Shown here: one piece after another, positions 55,608 through 64,000 of the stretch
How the letters are laid out: every line of letters starts with the position of its first letter
Numbering within the stretch: position 1 is the first letter of the stretch
Origin: Bacillus wiedmannii
Lineage (GTDB): Bacteria; Bacillota; Bacilli; Bacillales; Bacillaceae_G
Reading direction: 5' to 3'
Assembly (NCBI RefSeq): GCF_001583695.1
Contig: NZ_LOBC01000104.1
Coordinates: 1 to 64,000 of the forward strand
DNA length: 64,000 bases
Translations under genes and position numbers: made by a program
Notes under the pieces: model-generated
Database searches by the model: none
Told to the model about the DNA's origin: nothing
What the model saw: the letters and a program-made list of their open reading frames with translations, nothing else

Positions 55608-56933
55608 TTAACTAATAAAAAAAGTATTACTATTACGGATGCTTTTTCGCCCGATCGAGTAATAATCTAATCCCTGCTTCTTGGCATCCTCATTAGTATA
55701 GCAATTTCTCCCATCAAATAGAATGGGCTCCTTCATAAGCTTTACATACTTCTCTAACGGATAAGTTCGTATTGATTCCCATTCTGTTAAAATAAAAACA
55801 GCATCAGCTTCTCTAATCGCTTCATCTATGCATCCGGTGTAGCGTATAGTCTCTCCAAACACACCTTTTACATTTTGAATAGCCTGCGGGTCATATAGAA
55901 TCACATCTGCATCCATATTAATTAATTCTTCTATTATAACAAGGGACGGCGCTTCTCTTATATCGTCAGTATTCGGTTTAAACGCTGCGCCAAGAACTGC
56001 AATCTGCTTTTTATTCATATCTATTATTTTCTTTGCTTTTTCAACCAGTAACAACTGTTGTTTATTATTCACTTCAATAACCGCTTTCAACAAACGAAAA
56101 TCATGAGAAACATTCCCTGCAATTTGCACAAGGGCTTTCGTATCTTTCGGAAAACACGAACCCCCATAACCAATGCCCGCATTTAAAAAAGACGCCCCAA
56201 TTCTCTTATCCATTCCCATCCCTTGTGCAACGTCTAATACATTGGCTCCTACCTTCTCACATATATTTGAAATTTCATTGATAAAACTAATTTTTGTCGC
56301 TAAAAAAGCATTCGATGCATATTTAATCATCTCTGCACTTTTTATATTTGTAACATACGTTTTTAAGCGTAATTCACTATACAAATTCTCCACTTTTCGT
56401 GCCGCTTCCTCATTATCTGCTCCAATTACAATGCGATCTCCCTGAAAAAAATCGTAAATCCCTGAACCTTCCCGTAAAAATTCCGGATTCGATACGATAT
56501 GTAATTCATATCTATTTTGTAATTTCTCCTCAATCCATCCCCTCATAACATCATTTGTACCTACAGGAACCGTACTTTTCGTAACGACAATAATGTCATT
56601 CGTCGCATATGTTCCAATATCGTCACAAGCACTTCGAATATATGTTAAATCCGCTGTCCCATCTAATAAAGACGGCGTTCCAACTGCAATAAATATAAAT
56701 TCTGCATCGTAAAATGCTTTTACTCTACTTGTTGTAAAAGTTAAACAATCATTCTCACATGCATCATTTATTAATTCATATAAACCCGCTTCATAAATAG
56801 GCAGATCTCCTTGCTTTATCCGTTTAATTTTCTCATCATTTATATCAAAACATGTGACTGAATGGCCTAACATTGCCAGTCCTACTCCTGTAATTAATCC
56901 AACGTATCCGGTACCTATTATCGTAATTTTCAT
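55608..56933 (-). CDS. UDP-glucose 6-dehydrogenase family protein
   Basis: 441 residues from ATG 56933 (MKITIIGTGYVGLITGVGLA), the conserved family start. An alternative start at 56978 adds 15 residues and has the better SD (AGGGAGA, 5 nt). NAD-binding GTGYVG, catalytic Cys in GGSCFPKDTKAL, and GAAFKPNTDDIREAPS are visible. Makes UDP-glucuronate (or a related uronate) for envelope polysaccharide. A 585-base gap lies upstream. Confidence 0.92.
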   Translation of the reverse strand: MKITIIGTGYVGLITGVGLAMLGHSVTCFDINDEKIKRIKQGDLPIYEAGLYELINDACENDCLTFTTSRVKAFYDAEFIFIAVGTPSLLDGTADLTYIRSACDDIGTYATNDIIVVTKSTVPVGTNDVMRGWIEEKLQNRYELHIVSNPEFLREGSGIYDFFQGDRIVIGADNEEAARKVENLYSELRLKTYVTNIKSAEMIKYASNAFLATKISFINEISNICEKVGANVLDVAQGMGMDKRIGASFLNAGIGYGGSCFPKDTKALVQIAGNVSHDFRLLKAVIEVNNKQQLLLVEKAKKIIDMNKKQIAVLGAAFKPNTDDIREAPSLVIIEELINMDADVILYDPQAIQNVKGVFGETIRYTGCIDEAIREADAVFILTEWESIRTYPLEKYVKLMKEPILFDGRNCYTNEDAKKQGLDYYSIGRKSIRNSNTFFIS

Positions 56934-57115
56934 TTCCTTTTCGCACAGGAATATACAATAGAAAATATACGAATACATAGAATTCTCCCTGTGCTTCCCC
57001 CTCTCACATTAAAAATGAGAAAACTCTTTTACTTCTTTATTATATGAATTACTTTTTCCATTCTTTTTTAAGTTTTTGTAAAATTACATGTAAGAATATA
57101 AAATGAAACTTTATT

Positions 57116-57233
57116 CAGTAAGGGTCATCCATCATCGACTAATTATTAGTTAAACCAATCAGGCTTTTACAGGAATTAAGATCCCCACCTAACTTCTTTT
57201 CTCCAACTGAATTTTGAAGTGCGAACCTTACTG
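57116..57233. repeat. 118-bp MITE-like element with terminal inverted repeats
   Basis: CAGTAAGGGTC at 57116-57126 and GAACCTTACTG at 57223-57233 are inverted repeats with one mismatch. Inside is the 19-mer ATTATTAGTTAAACCAATC shared with 18359-18377. It has no coding capacity. The remaining sequence between 56979 and 57563 holds the tagO promoter region and nothing else I can name. Confidence 0.55.
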
Positions 57234-57563
57234 CCCGTTCATGCGGATAAATTCCCACATTTTAACACGAAACTTACTCATTTCTACGTGTAACACTTAT
57301 AATACTGAAATAAAAGTATTCACTATCGAAGAAAAAGAGAAAATGTCATATTCCAAAGCCCAATACGATTAACCTTCTCAAATGATTCAACATTCTGTAT
57401 ACAATTGTCATATATTCTATCCGCTTCCATTTACCACACAAAGAAAAAAAGATTGAATTCTAATCTTTTTGTGATACCATATGTTATGAGCCTGTAAATA
57501 ATCATCGAAATTTTCAGAAAAAACATCTAAAAATTACGTTTAAATATAAAAGGTGGGGTATTA

Positions 57564-58637
57564 ATGGACTCACAGGTGATTTATGCCATTTTGGCATCCT
57601 TTATCACTGTACTCGGCGTTACTCCTTTCGTTATTAAATTAGCATTTAAGATAGGAGCAACAGATAAACCAAACGCGCGTAAAGTACACCAAAAAATCAT
57701 GCCCCGTCTTGGCGGATTAGCAATTTTTATCGGTGTAGCTGTAGGTTTTGTTGTTGGTGGGTTATACGAACAAAGAATGTTATCAATAAGCTTAGGCGCT
57801 ATCATCATCATCATCATTGGGATTTTAGATGATATATATGAATTATCAGCAAAAGTAAAATTTGGTGGCCAGCTATTAGTTGCTATATTAATTGTAAAAA
57901 GTGGATTATTAGTACAGGTACTATATATACCAATTATCGGGGATACTGAACTTGGATGGCTCGCATATCCAATTACAGTTTTTTGGATTGTAGGCATTAC
58001 AAATGCCATCAACTTAATTGATGGTTTAGATGGATTATCCGCTGGAATTTCATCAATCGTTCTAGCAACATTGGCTTACATGGCCCTCACCAGCCCTATG
58101 GGTACTGGTGCAGTTATTATCTTGCCATTAGCACTTATCGCACTTGCAAGTACGCTTGGATTTTTATTCTATAATTTCCATCCAGCAAAGATTTTCATGG
58201 GAGATACCGGCGCCCTATTTTTAGGTTATTGTATTTCCATCCTATCTTTATTGGGATTATACAAAAGTGTAACGCTATTTAGTTTCCTTGTTCCAATTAT
58301 CATTTTAGGTGTACCTATATTTGATACAACTTTTGCGATTATTCGTCGTATTGTAAATAAAAAACCAATTTCAGCACCAGATAAATCTCATTTACATCAC
58401 CGTCTCCTAGCAATGGGATTCTCTCATCGTACGACGGTGCTCATCATTTATGCATTTGGTATTTTTTTTAGTGTAAATGCTATTTTTTTCACTAAAGCGA
58501 CGCTATGGATATCAATGATTCTTCTGTTTGCTTTAATTTTCTTTACTGAAATAGTCGCTGAAGTAATCGGTCTTGTACACGACCGTTACAAACCAATTAT
58601 TTCCTTCTATAAAAAGGTTAAAAAAAGAGAAGACTAA
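57564..58637 (+). CDS. tagO: Undecaprenyl-phosphate N-acetylglucosaminyl 1-phosphate transferase
   Basis: 357 residues, about eleven transmembrane helices. MraY/WecA family motifs: PRLGGLAIFIG, GILDDIYELSAK, NLIDGLDGLSAG, FMGDTGALFLGY and the HLHHRLL His cluster. It transfers GlcNAc-1-phosphate to undecaprenyl phosphate, the first step of wall teichoic acid or secondary wall polysaccharide linkage-unit synthesis. SD AAAGGTGGGG. Strong terminator downstream. Confidence 0.94.
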   Translation: MDSQVIYAILASFITVLGVTPFVIKLAFKIGATDKPNARKVHQKIMPRLGGLAIFIGVAVGFVVGGLYEQRMLSISLGAIIIIIIGILDDIYELSAKVKFGGQLLVAILIVKSGLLVQVLYIPIIGDTELGWLAYPITVFWIVGITNAINLIDGLDGLSAGISSIVLATLAYMALTSPMGTGAVIILPLALIALASTLGFLFYNFHPAKIFMGDTGALFLGYCISILSLLGLYKSVTLFSFLVPIIILGVPIFDTTFAIIRRIVNKKPISAPDKSHLHHRLLAMGFSHRTTVLIIYAFGIFFSVNAIFFTKATLWISMILLFALIFFTEIVAEVIGLVHDRYKPIISFYKKVKKRED

Positions 58638-58670
58638 TTGTAGTATAGCCTTTACAATTATGAAATATTC

Positions 58671-58710
58671 AAATAGCATCCTCTTATAAGAAAGAGGATG
58701 CTATTTTTTA
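58671..58710 (+). terminator. tagO terminator
   Basis: AAATAGCATCCTCTT / AAGAGGATGCTATTT, 15-bp perfect stem with a 6-nt loop, then TTT. Confidence 0.9.
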
Positions 58711-58837
58711 TTCATCATTTTATATTTCCAAAATATAGATTGTTTGAGAGCTCCACTATTGGAGAAAGATATACATAATAAGAAAAGGATTATATTTTCT
58801 TTTTTACATCTTGATTGTCAAACTGAGGGTGAATGTT

Positions 58838-59575
58838 ATGATCAAGCGAGTATTTCAATACGTTATTTTATTTTTAACAATTACTATGTACGCGTCATCT
58901 CATGCAGGAGCAACTACAATGACCCCTGCTGAACATCATCCAAATACTGAAACTACCTCTCCTACAAAAAAAATCGCGTACTTAACATTTGATGACGGAC
59001 CAAACAAATATACTACGCAAATTTTAAACATCTTAAAGGAAAAGAACGGAAAAGCAACTTTCTTTGTTATTGGTGGAAAAGTACCACATTATAAAAAAAC
59101 AATGCAACGATTAATTCAAGAGGGGCATTATATCGGACTTCACAGTATGTCACACGATGTAAAACGCCTTTACACTGGTGATCCATCCGCTTTAATTACA
59201 GAAATGGAACAAACACAAAACATTGTTCAGCAAGTTACAAAATTAAATACACATCTCGTTCGCGTCCCGTATGGTAGTATGCCTTACTTAAAAAAGAATT
59301 ACCGTGATGCACTTGTATCCGCCCAGTATAAAATGTGGGATTGGACAATCGATACATATGACTGGAAAAGCTATGACAATCCTTCTGCCATACTAGAAAG
59401 AGTACGTAATCAGAGCGATGAACAAGTCGAAGTGATTTTAATGCATGATTCGAGTGTAACCGTACAAATACTGCCTAAAGTAATTGATTACTTACAGTCA
59501 CAAGGATACAAACTTCTTCCCTATAATCCATCTTCTCACCTCGAAGTGAACTTTTGGAAAGACACAAGATTGTAA
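58838..59575 (+). CDS. Secreted polysaccharide deacetylase (NodB domain)
   Basis: 245 residues from ATG 58838 (MIKRVFQYVILFLTITMYAS, SD GAGGGTGA); a frame nine codons longer lacks an SD. Signal peptide or anchor, then a CE4 domain: TFDDGPNK (catalytic Asp, metal Asp), HSMSHDVKR (metal His pair), RVPYGSMP (motif 3), WDWTIDTYDW (motif 4) and the C-terminal LMHDSS. It removes acetyl groups from peptidoglycan or another GlcNAc polymer outside the cell; the precise substrate cannot be read from sequence. Confidence 0.9.
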   Translation: MIKRVFQYVILFLTITMYASSHAGATTMTPAEHHPNTETTSPTKKIAYLTFDDGPNKYTTQILNILKEKNGKATFFVIGGKVPHYKKTMQRLIQEGHYIGLHSMSHDVKRLYTGDPSALITEMEQTQNIVQQVTKLNTHLVRVPYGSMPYLKKNYRDALVSAQYKMWDWTIDTYDWKSYDNPSAILERVRNQSDEQVEVILMHDSSVTVQILPKVIDYLQSQGYKLLPYNPSSHLEVNFWKDTRL

Positions 59576-59612
59576 CAGCTTTAGTGCCTATTTGCTAAAG
59601 CTGTTTTATTTT
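59574..59612 (+). terminator. Terminator of the deacetylase gene
   Basis: AACAGCTTTAG / CTAAAGCTGTT, 11-bp stem, then TTATTTTT. Confidence 0.8.
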
Positions 59613-59679
59613 TCTCTTCCCACCCTTCCCATTTTTGTGTAAAATTTTAAATAGTGATGAAGTTTCGAGGTGAATAGAA

Positions 59680-62355
59680 ATGAAACGAATAGATCTCATT
59701 TTTAACGCAATACAAGAAGGCAATTATATAGAAGGTGTAACCGCATCAGAACTAGCTACCCTGTTGCAACTAGATCGTGCCAATGTAAGTAGCGACTTAA
59801 ACAAACTTGTAAAAGATAAACGTTTATTAAAAACAAATACGCGTCCTGTTCGTTTTTATATAGAAACGAACGCTTCGTTGGAAACGCATTCAAAGGAAAT
59901 GACTTCATTAGATACATTTGCAATTGAAAATACAAGCCTTAAAATCGCAATCGAAAAAGCGAAAGCTTCTATTCTCTATCCTCCAAACGGTATGCATACT
60001 TTACTGCTAGGAGAAACAGGGGTCGGAAAATCTATGTTCGCTTCTTTAATGCACGAATATGCAATTGAAGTTGAACAGCTTCCTAAAAATGCACCATTTA
60101 TCGTCTTTAACTGTGCCGATTACGCAAATAATCCACAGCTACTACTGGGACAGTTATTTGGAATTAAAAAAGGAGCTTATACAGGGGCAAGTGATCAAAA
60201 AGGGTTAATTGAAAAAGCACATGAAGGGATCCTTTTCTTAGATGAAGTACATCGCCTTCCTCCAGAGGGACAAGAAATGCTTTTCACCTTTATTGACCGC
60301 GGGGTATACCGCCGCCTTGGAGAAACAGAAAACGAGCGTAAAGCACAAGTATTAATCATTACTGCAACAACAGAAGAACCAAATTCATTTTTATTAAAAA
60401 CATTTACAAGACGTATACCAATGACTGTTACGCTGCCACCACTTCGTGAGCGTACACATAAAGAACGATTTGCTTTACTGCAACTATTTTTCACAAATGA
60501 AGCAATCCGTCTGCGAAAAGAAATTCACGTTAGCCCGAATGCAATGCGCGCTTTCGTCTTTTACAATTGCCCCAATAACATCGGGCAATTAAAAACGGAT
60601 GTACAAATTGCCTGTGCGAAAGCCTATTCTGACCTTGTGACAAAGAAACGTGACTCTGTCTATGTTTCAAGTACAGATTTACCTTGGTATATGAAAGAAG
60701 GGTTATTCATTGAAAGAAAGAGCCGTCATCTATACCAAATACCAAATGAAACATTTATATTTACAGGTGATGAAGGTTGGAGTAATCATAAAATTGAGAA
60801 TGAAAAACGGTCTTCTATTTACGATTATATTGATTATAAATACGAAGAACTTCAAGCTCGCGGTATTGAAGAAGACGAATTAGAATTACTAATAGAAAAT
60901 GATATTCAAAGCTTTTTCGTACAATATTTTAACCAAATTTCTAAAAAAACAAGTCATGAAAATGTTTTTAAAATTGTGGATCGTAATATCGTTTCCGTAT
61001 GTGAAAGAATTGCGGAACTTGCTGAAAAGCATTTATCTAAGACGTTTGATGAAAAAGTATTTCTCGCTTTAAGCTTACATGTACAGACAACTCTACAACG
61101 TTTGCAAGCTGGGAAACAAATTCATCACCCACAATTAAATCAAATTCGTACGAAATATAAAGACGCTTTTTCCGTAGCTATGCAATGCATTCAACTACTG
61201 GAGGACGAATTACAAATAACAATGCCTATTGATGAAGCAGGCTTTTTAACAATGTTCTTCGTTGTTGATCCAATTCCTGCCTCACAAACAGAAGTAAAAG
61301 TATTAATATTAGCGCACGGCAACGGCATCGCAACAGAAATGGCAAACGTCGCAAACGAACTGCTCGGCATTGAGGAAGTAACCGGTATCGATATGCCGTT
61401 ACATGAATCGCCGAAAGATTTCTTAGAGCGTGTGAAAGTGTATATGAAAACACTCCAAAATGTAAATGGACTTCTCTTACTCGTCGATATGGGCTCACTC
61501 GCTTATATTGGTGATATATTAGAAACTGAGTTCAAAATTCCGGTACGTGTTCTTTCCATGACAAGCACTCCACATGCACTAGAAGCAGCTCGAAAAGCTC
61601 AACTTGGCTACTCGTTAGATGCATTGTATGAGACAGTGAAGAACTTAACACCGTTTTACTTAAACGTACAAGAAGAAAAGAAAAAGCCACTATCACCAAT
61701 GAAGTCTGTTATTTTAACAGCTTGTTTAACTGGGGAAGGCAGTGCTTTAGCTATTCAAAAAATGTTAGAGAACTATTTGCGATTTGACAAAGACTTAATT
61801 GAAATTATTCCGATTAGTATCGTCCATGAAAAAGATTTAACGAAAATGATTGAGAACATAAAAAAAGAGCGGAATATCATTTGTATCGTTACGAATTTCG
61901 ATGTGCAGGTGCCATGCTTAACGTATCATTTCCAAGACATTGTAAACTACACAGCAATTCAGCCAATTCAAGAATTAATTACGTATGAAGAAACATATGC
62001 AAAAATGGCTGATATTCTGGAACAACAAATGCAGCGGAACGACGGAGCATTACTTATTAAAACAATTCGTTACGCATTAAATACAATTCAAGAATTAATT
62101 TCCTTACAGCTAACTCCTGACAGCTTAATGGGTGTGATTCTGCATATGAGCTGTATGGTTGACCGTCTTCAAAAAGGAGAAAGCCTCCTCCCTCATCCAG
62201 ATAAAGAGAAACGAAGACAAGATGAGTACTGGATGTATATGAAAGTGAAAAAAGCATTACAACCAATTGAAAATACGTTTGAAATACAAATCCCTGATGA
62301 TGAAGTGTTTTATATCATGGACTTCTTCATTAAAAACCAGCCTGTAAAAAATTAA
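59680..62355 (+). CDS. LevR-type sigma-54-dependent activator with PTS regulation domains
   Basis: 891 residues. N-terminal winged HTH (about 1-65), AAA+ domain (about 80-330) with Walker A GETGVGKS (111-118), sigma-54 contact loop GAYTGA (165-170) and Walker B ILFLDEV (184-190). Then PRD1 (about 400-500, HVQTTLQRLQAG), an EIIA-Man-like domain (about 535-660, LILAHGNGIATEM), an EIIB-like segment and a C-terminal PRD2 (HMSCMVDRLQKGE). The intact contact loop indicates a working sigma-54 activator, switched by PTS phosphorylation. No PTS operon lies next to it here, unlike typical LevR/CelR genes. SD CGAGGTGA. Confidence 0.93.
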   Translation: MKRIDLIFNAIQEGNYIEGVTASELATLLQLDRANVSSDLNKLVKDKRLLKTNTRPVRFYIETNASLETHSKEMTSLDTFAIENTSLKIAIEKAKASILYPPNGMHTLLLGETGVGKSMFASLMHEYAIEVEQLPKNAPFIVFNCADYANNPQLLLGQLFGIKKGAYTGASDQKGLIEKAHEGILFLDEVHRLPPEGQEMLFTFIDRGVYRRLGETENERKAQVLIITATTEEPNSFLLKTFTRRIPMTVTLPPLRERTHKERFALLQLFFTNEAIRLRKEIHVSPNAMRAFVFYNCPNNIGQLKTDVQIACAKAYSDLVTKKRDSVYVSSTDLPWYMKEGLFIERKSRHLYQIPNETFIFTGDEGWSNHKIENEKRSSIYDYIDYKYEELQARGIEEDELELLIENDIQSFFVQYFNQISKKTSHENVFKIVDRNIVSVCERIAELAEKHLSKTFDEKVFLALSLHVQTTLQRLQAGKQIHHPQLNQIRTKYKDAFSVAMQCIQLLEDELQITMPIDEAGFLTMFFVVDPIPASQTEVKVLILAHGNGIATEMANVANELLGIEEVTGIDMPLHESPKDFLERVKVYMKTLQNVNGLLLLVDMGSLAYIGDILETEFKIPVRVLSMTSTPHALEAARKAQLGYSLDALYETVKNLTPFYLNVQEEKKKPLSPMKSVILTACLTGEGSALAIQKMLENYLRFDKDLIEIIPISIVHEKDLTKMIENIKKERNIICIVTNFDVQVPCLTYHFQDIVNYTAIQPIQELITYEETYAKMADILEQQMQRNDGALLIKTIRYALNTIQELISLQLTPDSLMGVILHMSCMVDRLQKGESLLPHPDKEKRRQDEYWMYMKVKKALQPIENTFEIQIPDDEVFYIMDFFIKNQPVKN

Positions 62356-62369
62356 TCGAAGCAGTGTTT

Positions 62370-62448
62370 TAAATATATCGACCGTAACGCGAATTATATT
62401 AGCGATTTTCACAATATATCGATTTACCGATAATAACCGCTAAAATTT
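62370..62448. repeat. ATATATCG repeat array
   Basis: Three units with cores ending at 62379, 62400 and 62420 (spacing 21 and 20 bp). The sequence AAATATATCGACCGTAAC is shared with the array at 6412 (6432-6449). Confidence 0.55.
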
Positions 62449-62460
62449 GCACCTTATAGA

Positions 62461-62494
62461 AAAAAAGGCTGTTCCAAAATGGACAGCCTTTTTT
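62461..62494. terminator. Bidirectional terminator between the activator and CHRD genes
   Basis: AAAAAAGGCTGT / ACAGCCTTTTTT with further CCA/TGG pairing inside. Confidence 0.85.
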
Positions 62495-62908
62495 CTACTT
62501 CTTTACTTTTCTGATTCCCCCCCTGATTTCGCCCTTCTTATTCGACTTCGTATAAACATTTACATATACATTTGCCTGAATGATTTCTTGAAGTAAGCTA
62601 TCAAACGCTCTCCCTTGTAAAGGCCCTTCAAAATCTTCCACATTGACTACACCGGTCACGACTCCTTCATTTACACTAATACCTTGCTTTATTGGACCAA
62701 ACAAATTTAAAACCACTGGACCGATTTGATCCGCTTTTCCTAAATGAATTTGGCATGATGTAACTTTTTCGATGTTTTTCAATATGATCCGATATTGTAA
62801 TTTCTTTAAATCATCACTAAATATAAACTCTGTTACACCATAAGCTTCTGTATTTACAGGAGGTATTTCCCTCTTCCCTGTTAACCTCGCAAAGAAACGT
62901 GTTGTCAT
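62495..62908 (-). CDS. CHRD domain protein
   Basis: 137 residues from ATG 62908 (MTTRFFARLTGKREIPPV), SD GAGGAG 9 nt; a longer frame to 62941 lacks an SD. The CHRD pattern is present: REIPPVNTEAYGVTEFIF, CQIHLGKADQIGPVVLNLF and the terminal NKKGEIRGGI. No signal peptide seen. CHRD domains bind partners in varied proteins; in Bacillus their role is unknown. Confidence 0.85.
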   Translation of the reverse strand: MTTRFFARLTGKREIPPVNTEAYGVTEFIFSDDLKKLQYRIILKNIEKVTSCQIHLGKADQIGPVVLNLFGPIKQGISVNEGVVTGVVNVEDFEGPLQGRAFDSLLQEIIQANVYVNVYTKSNKKGEIRGGIRKVKK

Positions 62909-63097
62909 ACGGGCATTCTCCTCATATAAATTTCCCAGCACTACTTCTACTACTTTATGGTTTATACATAATCATTTATGACTTTTTCAAGCTTTAATTC
63001 CGAAGAAAAGATTCACACAATCTTTACATTAGAATCGTTCCTTTCGCTTTACTATCTCTTGTATAATGCACTTAGAAAAACATTCTAGGAGGTCATT

Positions 63098-64000
63098 TTG
63101 GAAAATAACAAATACACTTTCCACACATTATTAGAGATTTTTCTCGTCTCATTTAAATTAGGACTTACTTCATTTGGTGGTCCTGTCGCCCATCTCGGCT
63201 ATTTCCACCATGAATACGTGCAAAAAAGAAAATGGATGGATGAACGAAGCTATGGAGACTTAGTAGCACTATGTCAATTCCTTCCTGGTCCTGCTAGCAG
63301 TCAAGTCGGTATGGGGGTTGGATTATTAAGGGGCGGACTATTAGGAGCTATTATTTCATGGATTGGATTCACTTTACCGTCTGTGCTTGTTTTAGTTTTC
63401 TTCGCCTCATTCCTTAATCAGTTCGATCTTGGAAGTGCTGGCTGGATTCATGGACTAAAACTTGTAGCAGTCGCCATTGTCGCTCATGCCATATGGGGAA
63501 TGGCACAAAAATTAACGCCAGACCGAAATCGTGCGACGATTGCTATCGTAACTGCCGCAATCGCCTTACTATGGCCAAACAGCTGGACACAAGTCATTCT
63601 CATTATAATATCTGGCTTTATCGGCTGGTTTTTATATCGCAACCAACCAATTAGCCAATCTCAAAATATAAAAGTACCTATTTCAAAAACGATAGCAGTT
63701 TCTTGTCTCACCTTATTCTTCGGACTATTACTGTTGCTACCAATATTAAGACCGTTCTCATATTACATCGCTTTATTTGATAGTTTCTATCGCTCTGGCG
63801 CACTTGTATTTGGAGGCGGACACGTCGTGCTACCCCTTCTTGAAGGTGAGTTCGTACAAAGCGGAATGATGACGAAAGAACAGTTCCTAGCTGGATACGG
63901 ATTAACACAAGCCGTACCAGGTCCACTATTTACATTCGCTTCTTATATAGGAGTTGTGTTAAACGGGACGCTTGGGGCAATACTCGCAACAATTGCGATC
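63098..64000 (+). CDS. Chromate transporter family protein (3'-truncated by window edge)
   Basis: Starts at TTG 63098 (LENNKYTFHTLLEIFL, SD AGGAGG 5 nt) and runs open for 301 codons to the window end. CHR family motifs are visible: FKLGLTSFGGPVAHLGY, LCQFLPGPASSQVGMGVGLL and, at the start of the second half, GALVFGGGHVVLPLLEGEF and LTQAVPGPLFTFASYIG. Two homologous halves indicate the long bidomain form. The family effluxes chromate by anion exchange; other anions are possible. A TATAAT at 63062-63067 is a likely -10. Confidence 0.93.
   Translation, partial: MENNKYTFHTLLEIFLVSFKLGLTSFGGPVAHLGYFHHEYVQKRKWMDERSYGDLVALCQFLPGPASSQVGMGVGLLRGGLLGAIISWIGFTLPSVLVLVFFASFLNQFDLGSAGWIHGLKLVAVAIVAHAIWGMAQKLTPDRNRATIAIVTAAIALLWPNSWTQVILIIISGFIGWFLYRNQPISQSQNIKVPISKTIAVSCLTLFFGLLLLLPILRPFSYYIALFDSFYRSGALVFGGGHVVLPLLEGEFVQSGMMTKEQFLAGYGLTQAVPGPLFTFASYIGVVLNGTLGAILATIAI

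Noticed and set aside
57581-58012. 143-codon frame antisense to tagO
   Set aside because: Shadow of the hydrophobic tagO coding sequence.

Overview
The window is a low-GC Firmicute chromosome segment, and gene content and order fit the Bacillus cereus group. Most housekeeping blocks match the Bacillus subtilis order: yvcI-rapZ-yvcK-whiA-crh, hprK-lgt-ppaX-yvoF, uvrB-uvrA, ftsE-ftsX-ctpB-minJ, secA-prfB, comFA-comFC, yvyE-LCP-tagO. B. cereus-type additions lie between them. Identifications rest on reading protein motifs and synteny by eye; no database search was run.

Left edge (1-1480): the end of a TPR-type gene, a tyrosine integrase and a tRNA-Arg(CCG). This is the integrase end of a prophage or genomic island inserted at the tRNA 3' end; the rest of the island lies to the left of the window. 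Next (1686-5451) is a seven-gene spore cassette, DUF1657 / YhcN-like lipoprotein / SpoVAC / SpoVAD / SpoVAEb / DUF1657 / DUF421, the gene set of the spoVA2mob heat-resistance operon. clpP follows with a CtsR box over its promoter.

6.6-23.3 kb is almost all on the minus strand. It holds the catabolite and envelope control genes (crh, whiA, yvcK, rapZ, nudix), DUF368, trxB, a TPR protein, yvoF, ppaX, lgt, hprK, yvlD, a DUF4275-like gene and uvrBA. HPrK/P (the kinase), Crh (its substrate), YvcK and RapZ lie within about 11 kb.

23.4-36.4 kb is accessory. It has a DUF4362 lipoprotein, a MerR regulator with a membrane protein, an XRE regulator heading an operon of four small membrane proteins under twin palindromic operators, and yeiH with a divergent LysR regulator. 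It continues with a MerR regulator plus flavin reductase under a MerR-type promoter, an ABC-F ribosome-protection gene behind an attenuator leader, YbjQ, a Fur-boxed ABC exporter, and nat with a divergent LysR regulator.

36.5-54.4 kb is core: minJ, ctpB, ftsX, ftsE, cccB, prfB (with its programmed frameshift), secA, hpf, cspC, comFC, comFA, a CwlO-like NlpC/P60 hydrolase, a YodB-like HxlR regulator, degV, yvyE and an LCP ligase. 54.4-64 kb carries cell-wall polysaccharide genes (wecB/mnaA, a UDP-glucose dehydrogenase, tagO, a polysaccharide deacetylase). Last come an orphan LevR-type sigma-54 activator, a CHRD protein and a truncated chromate transporter.

The most interesting non-coding signals are the ABC-F leader, whose terminator arm is also the Shine-Dalgarno; the twin operators of the XRE cluster; a structured plus-strand region beside prfB; a hairpin that overlaps the integrase start; and a dispersed intergenic ATATATCG array with a period of about 20.5 bp.
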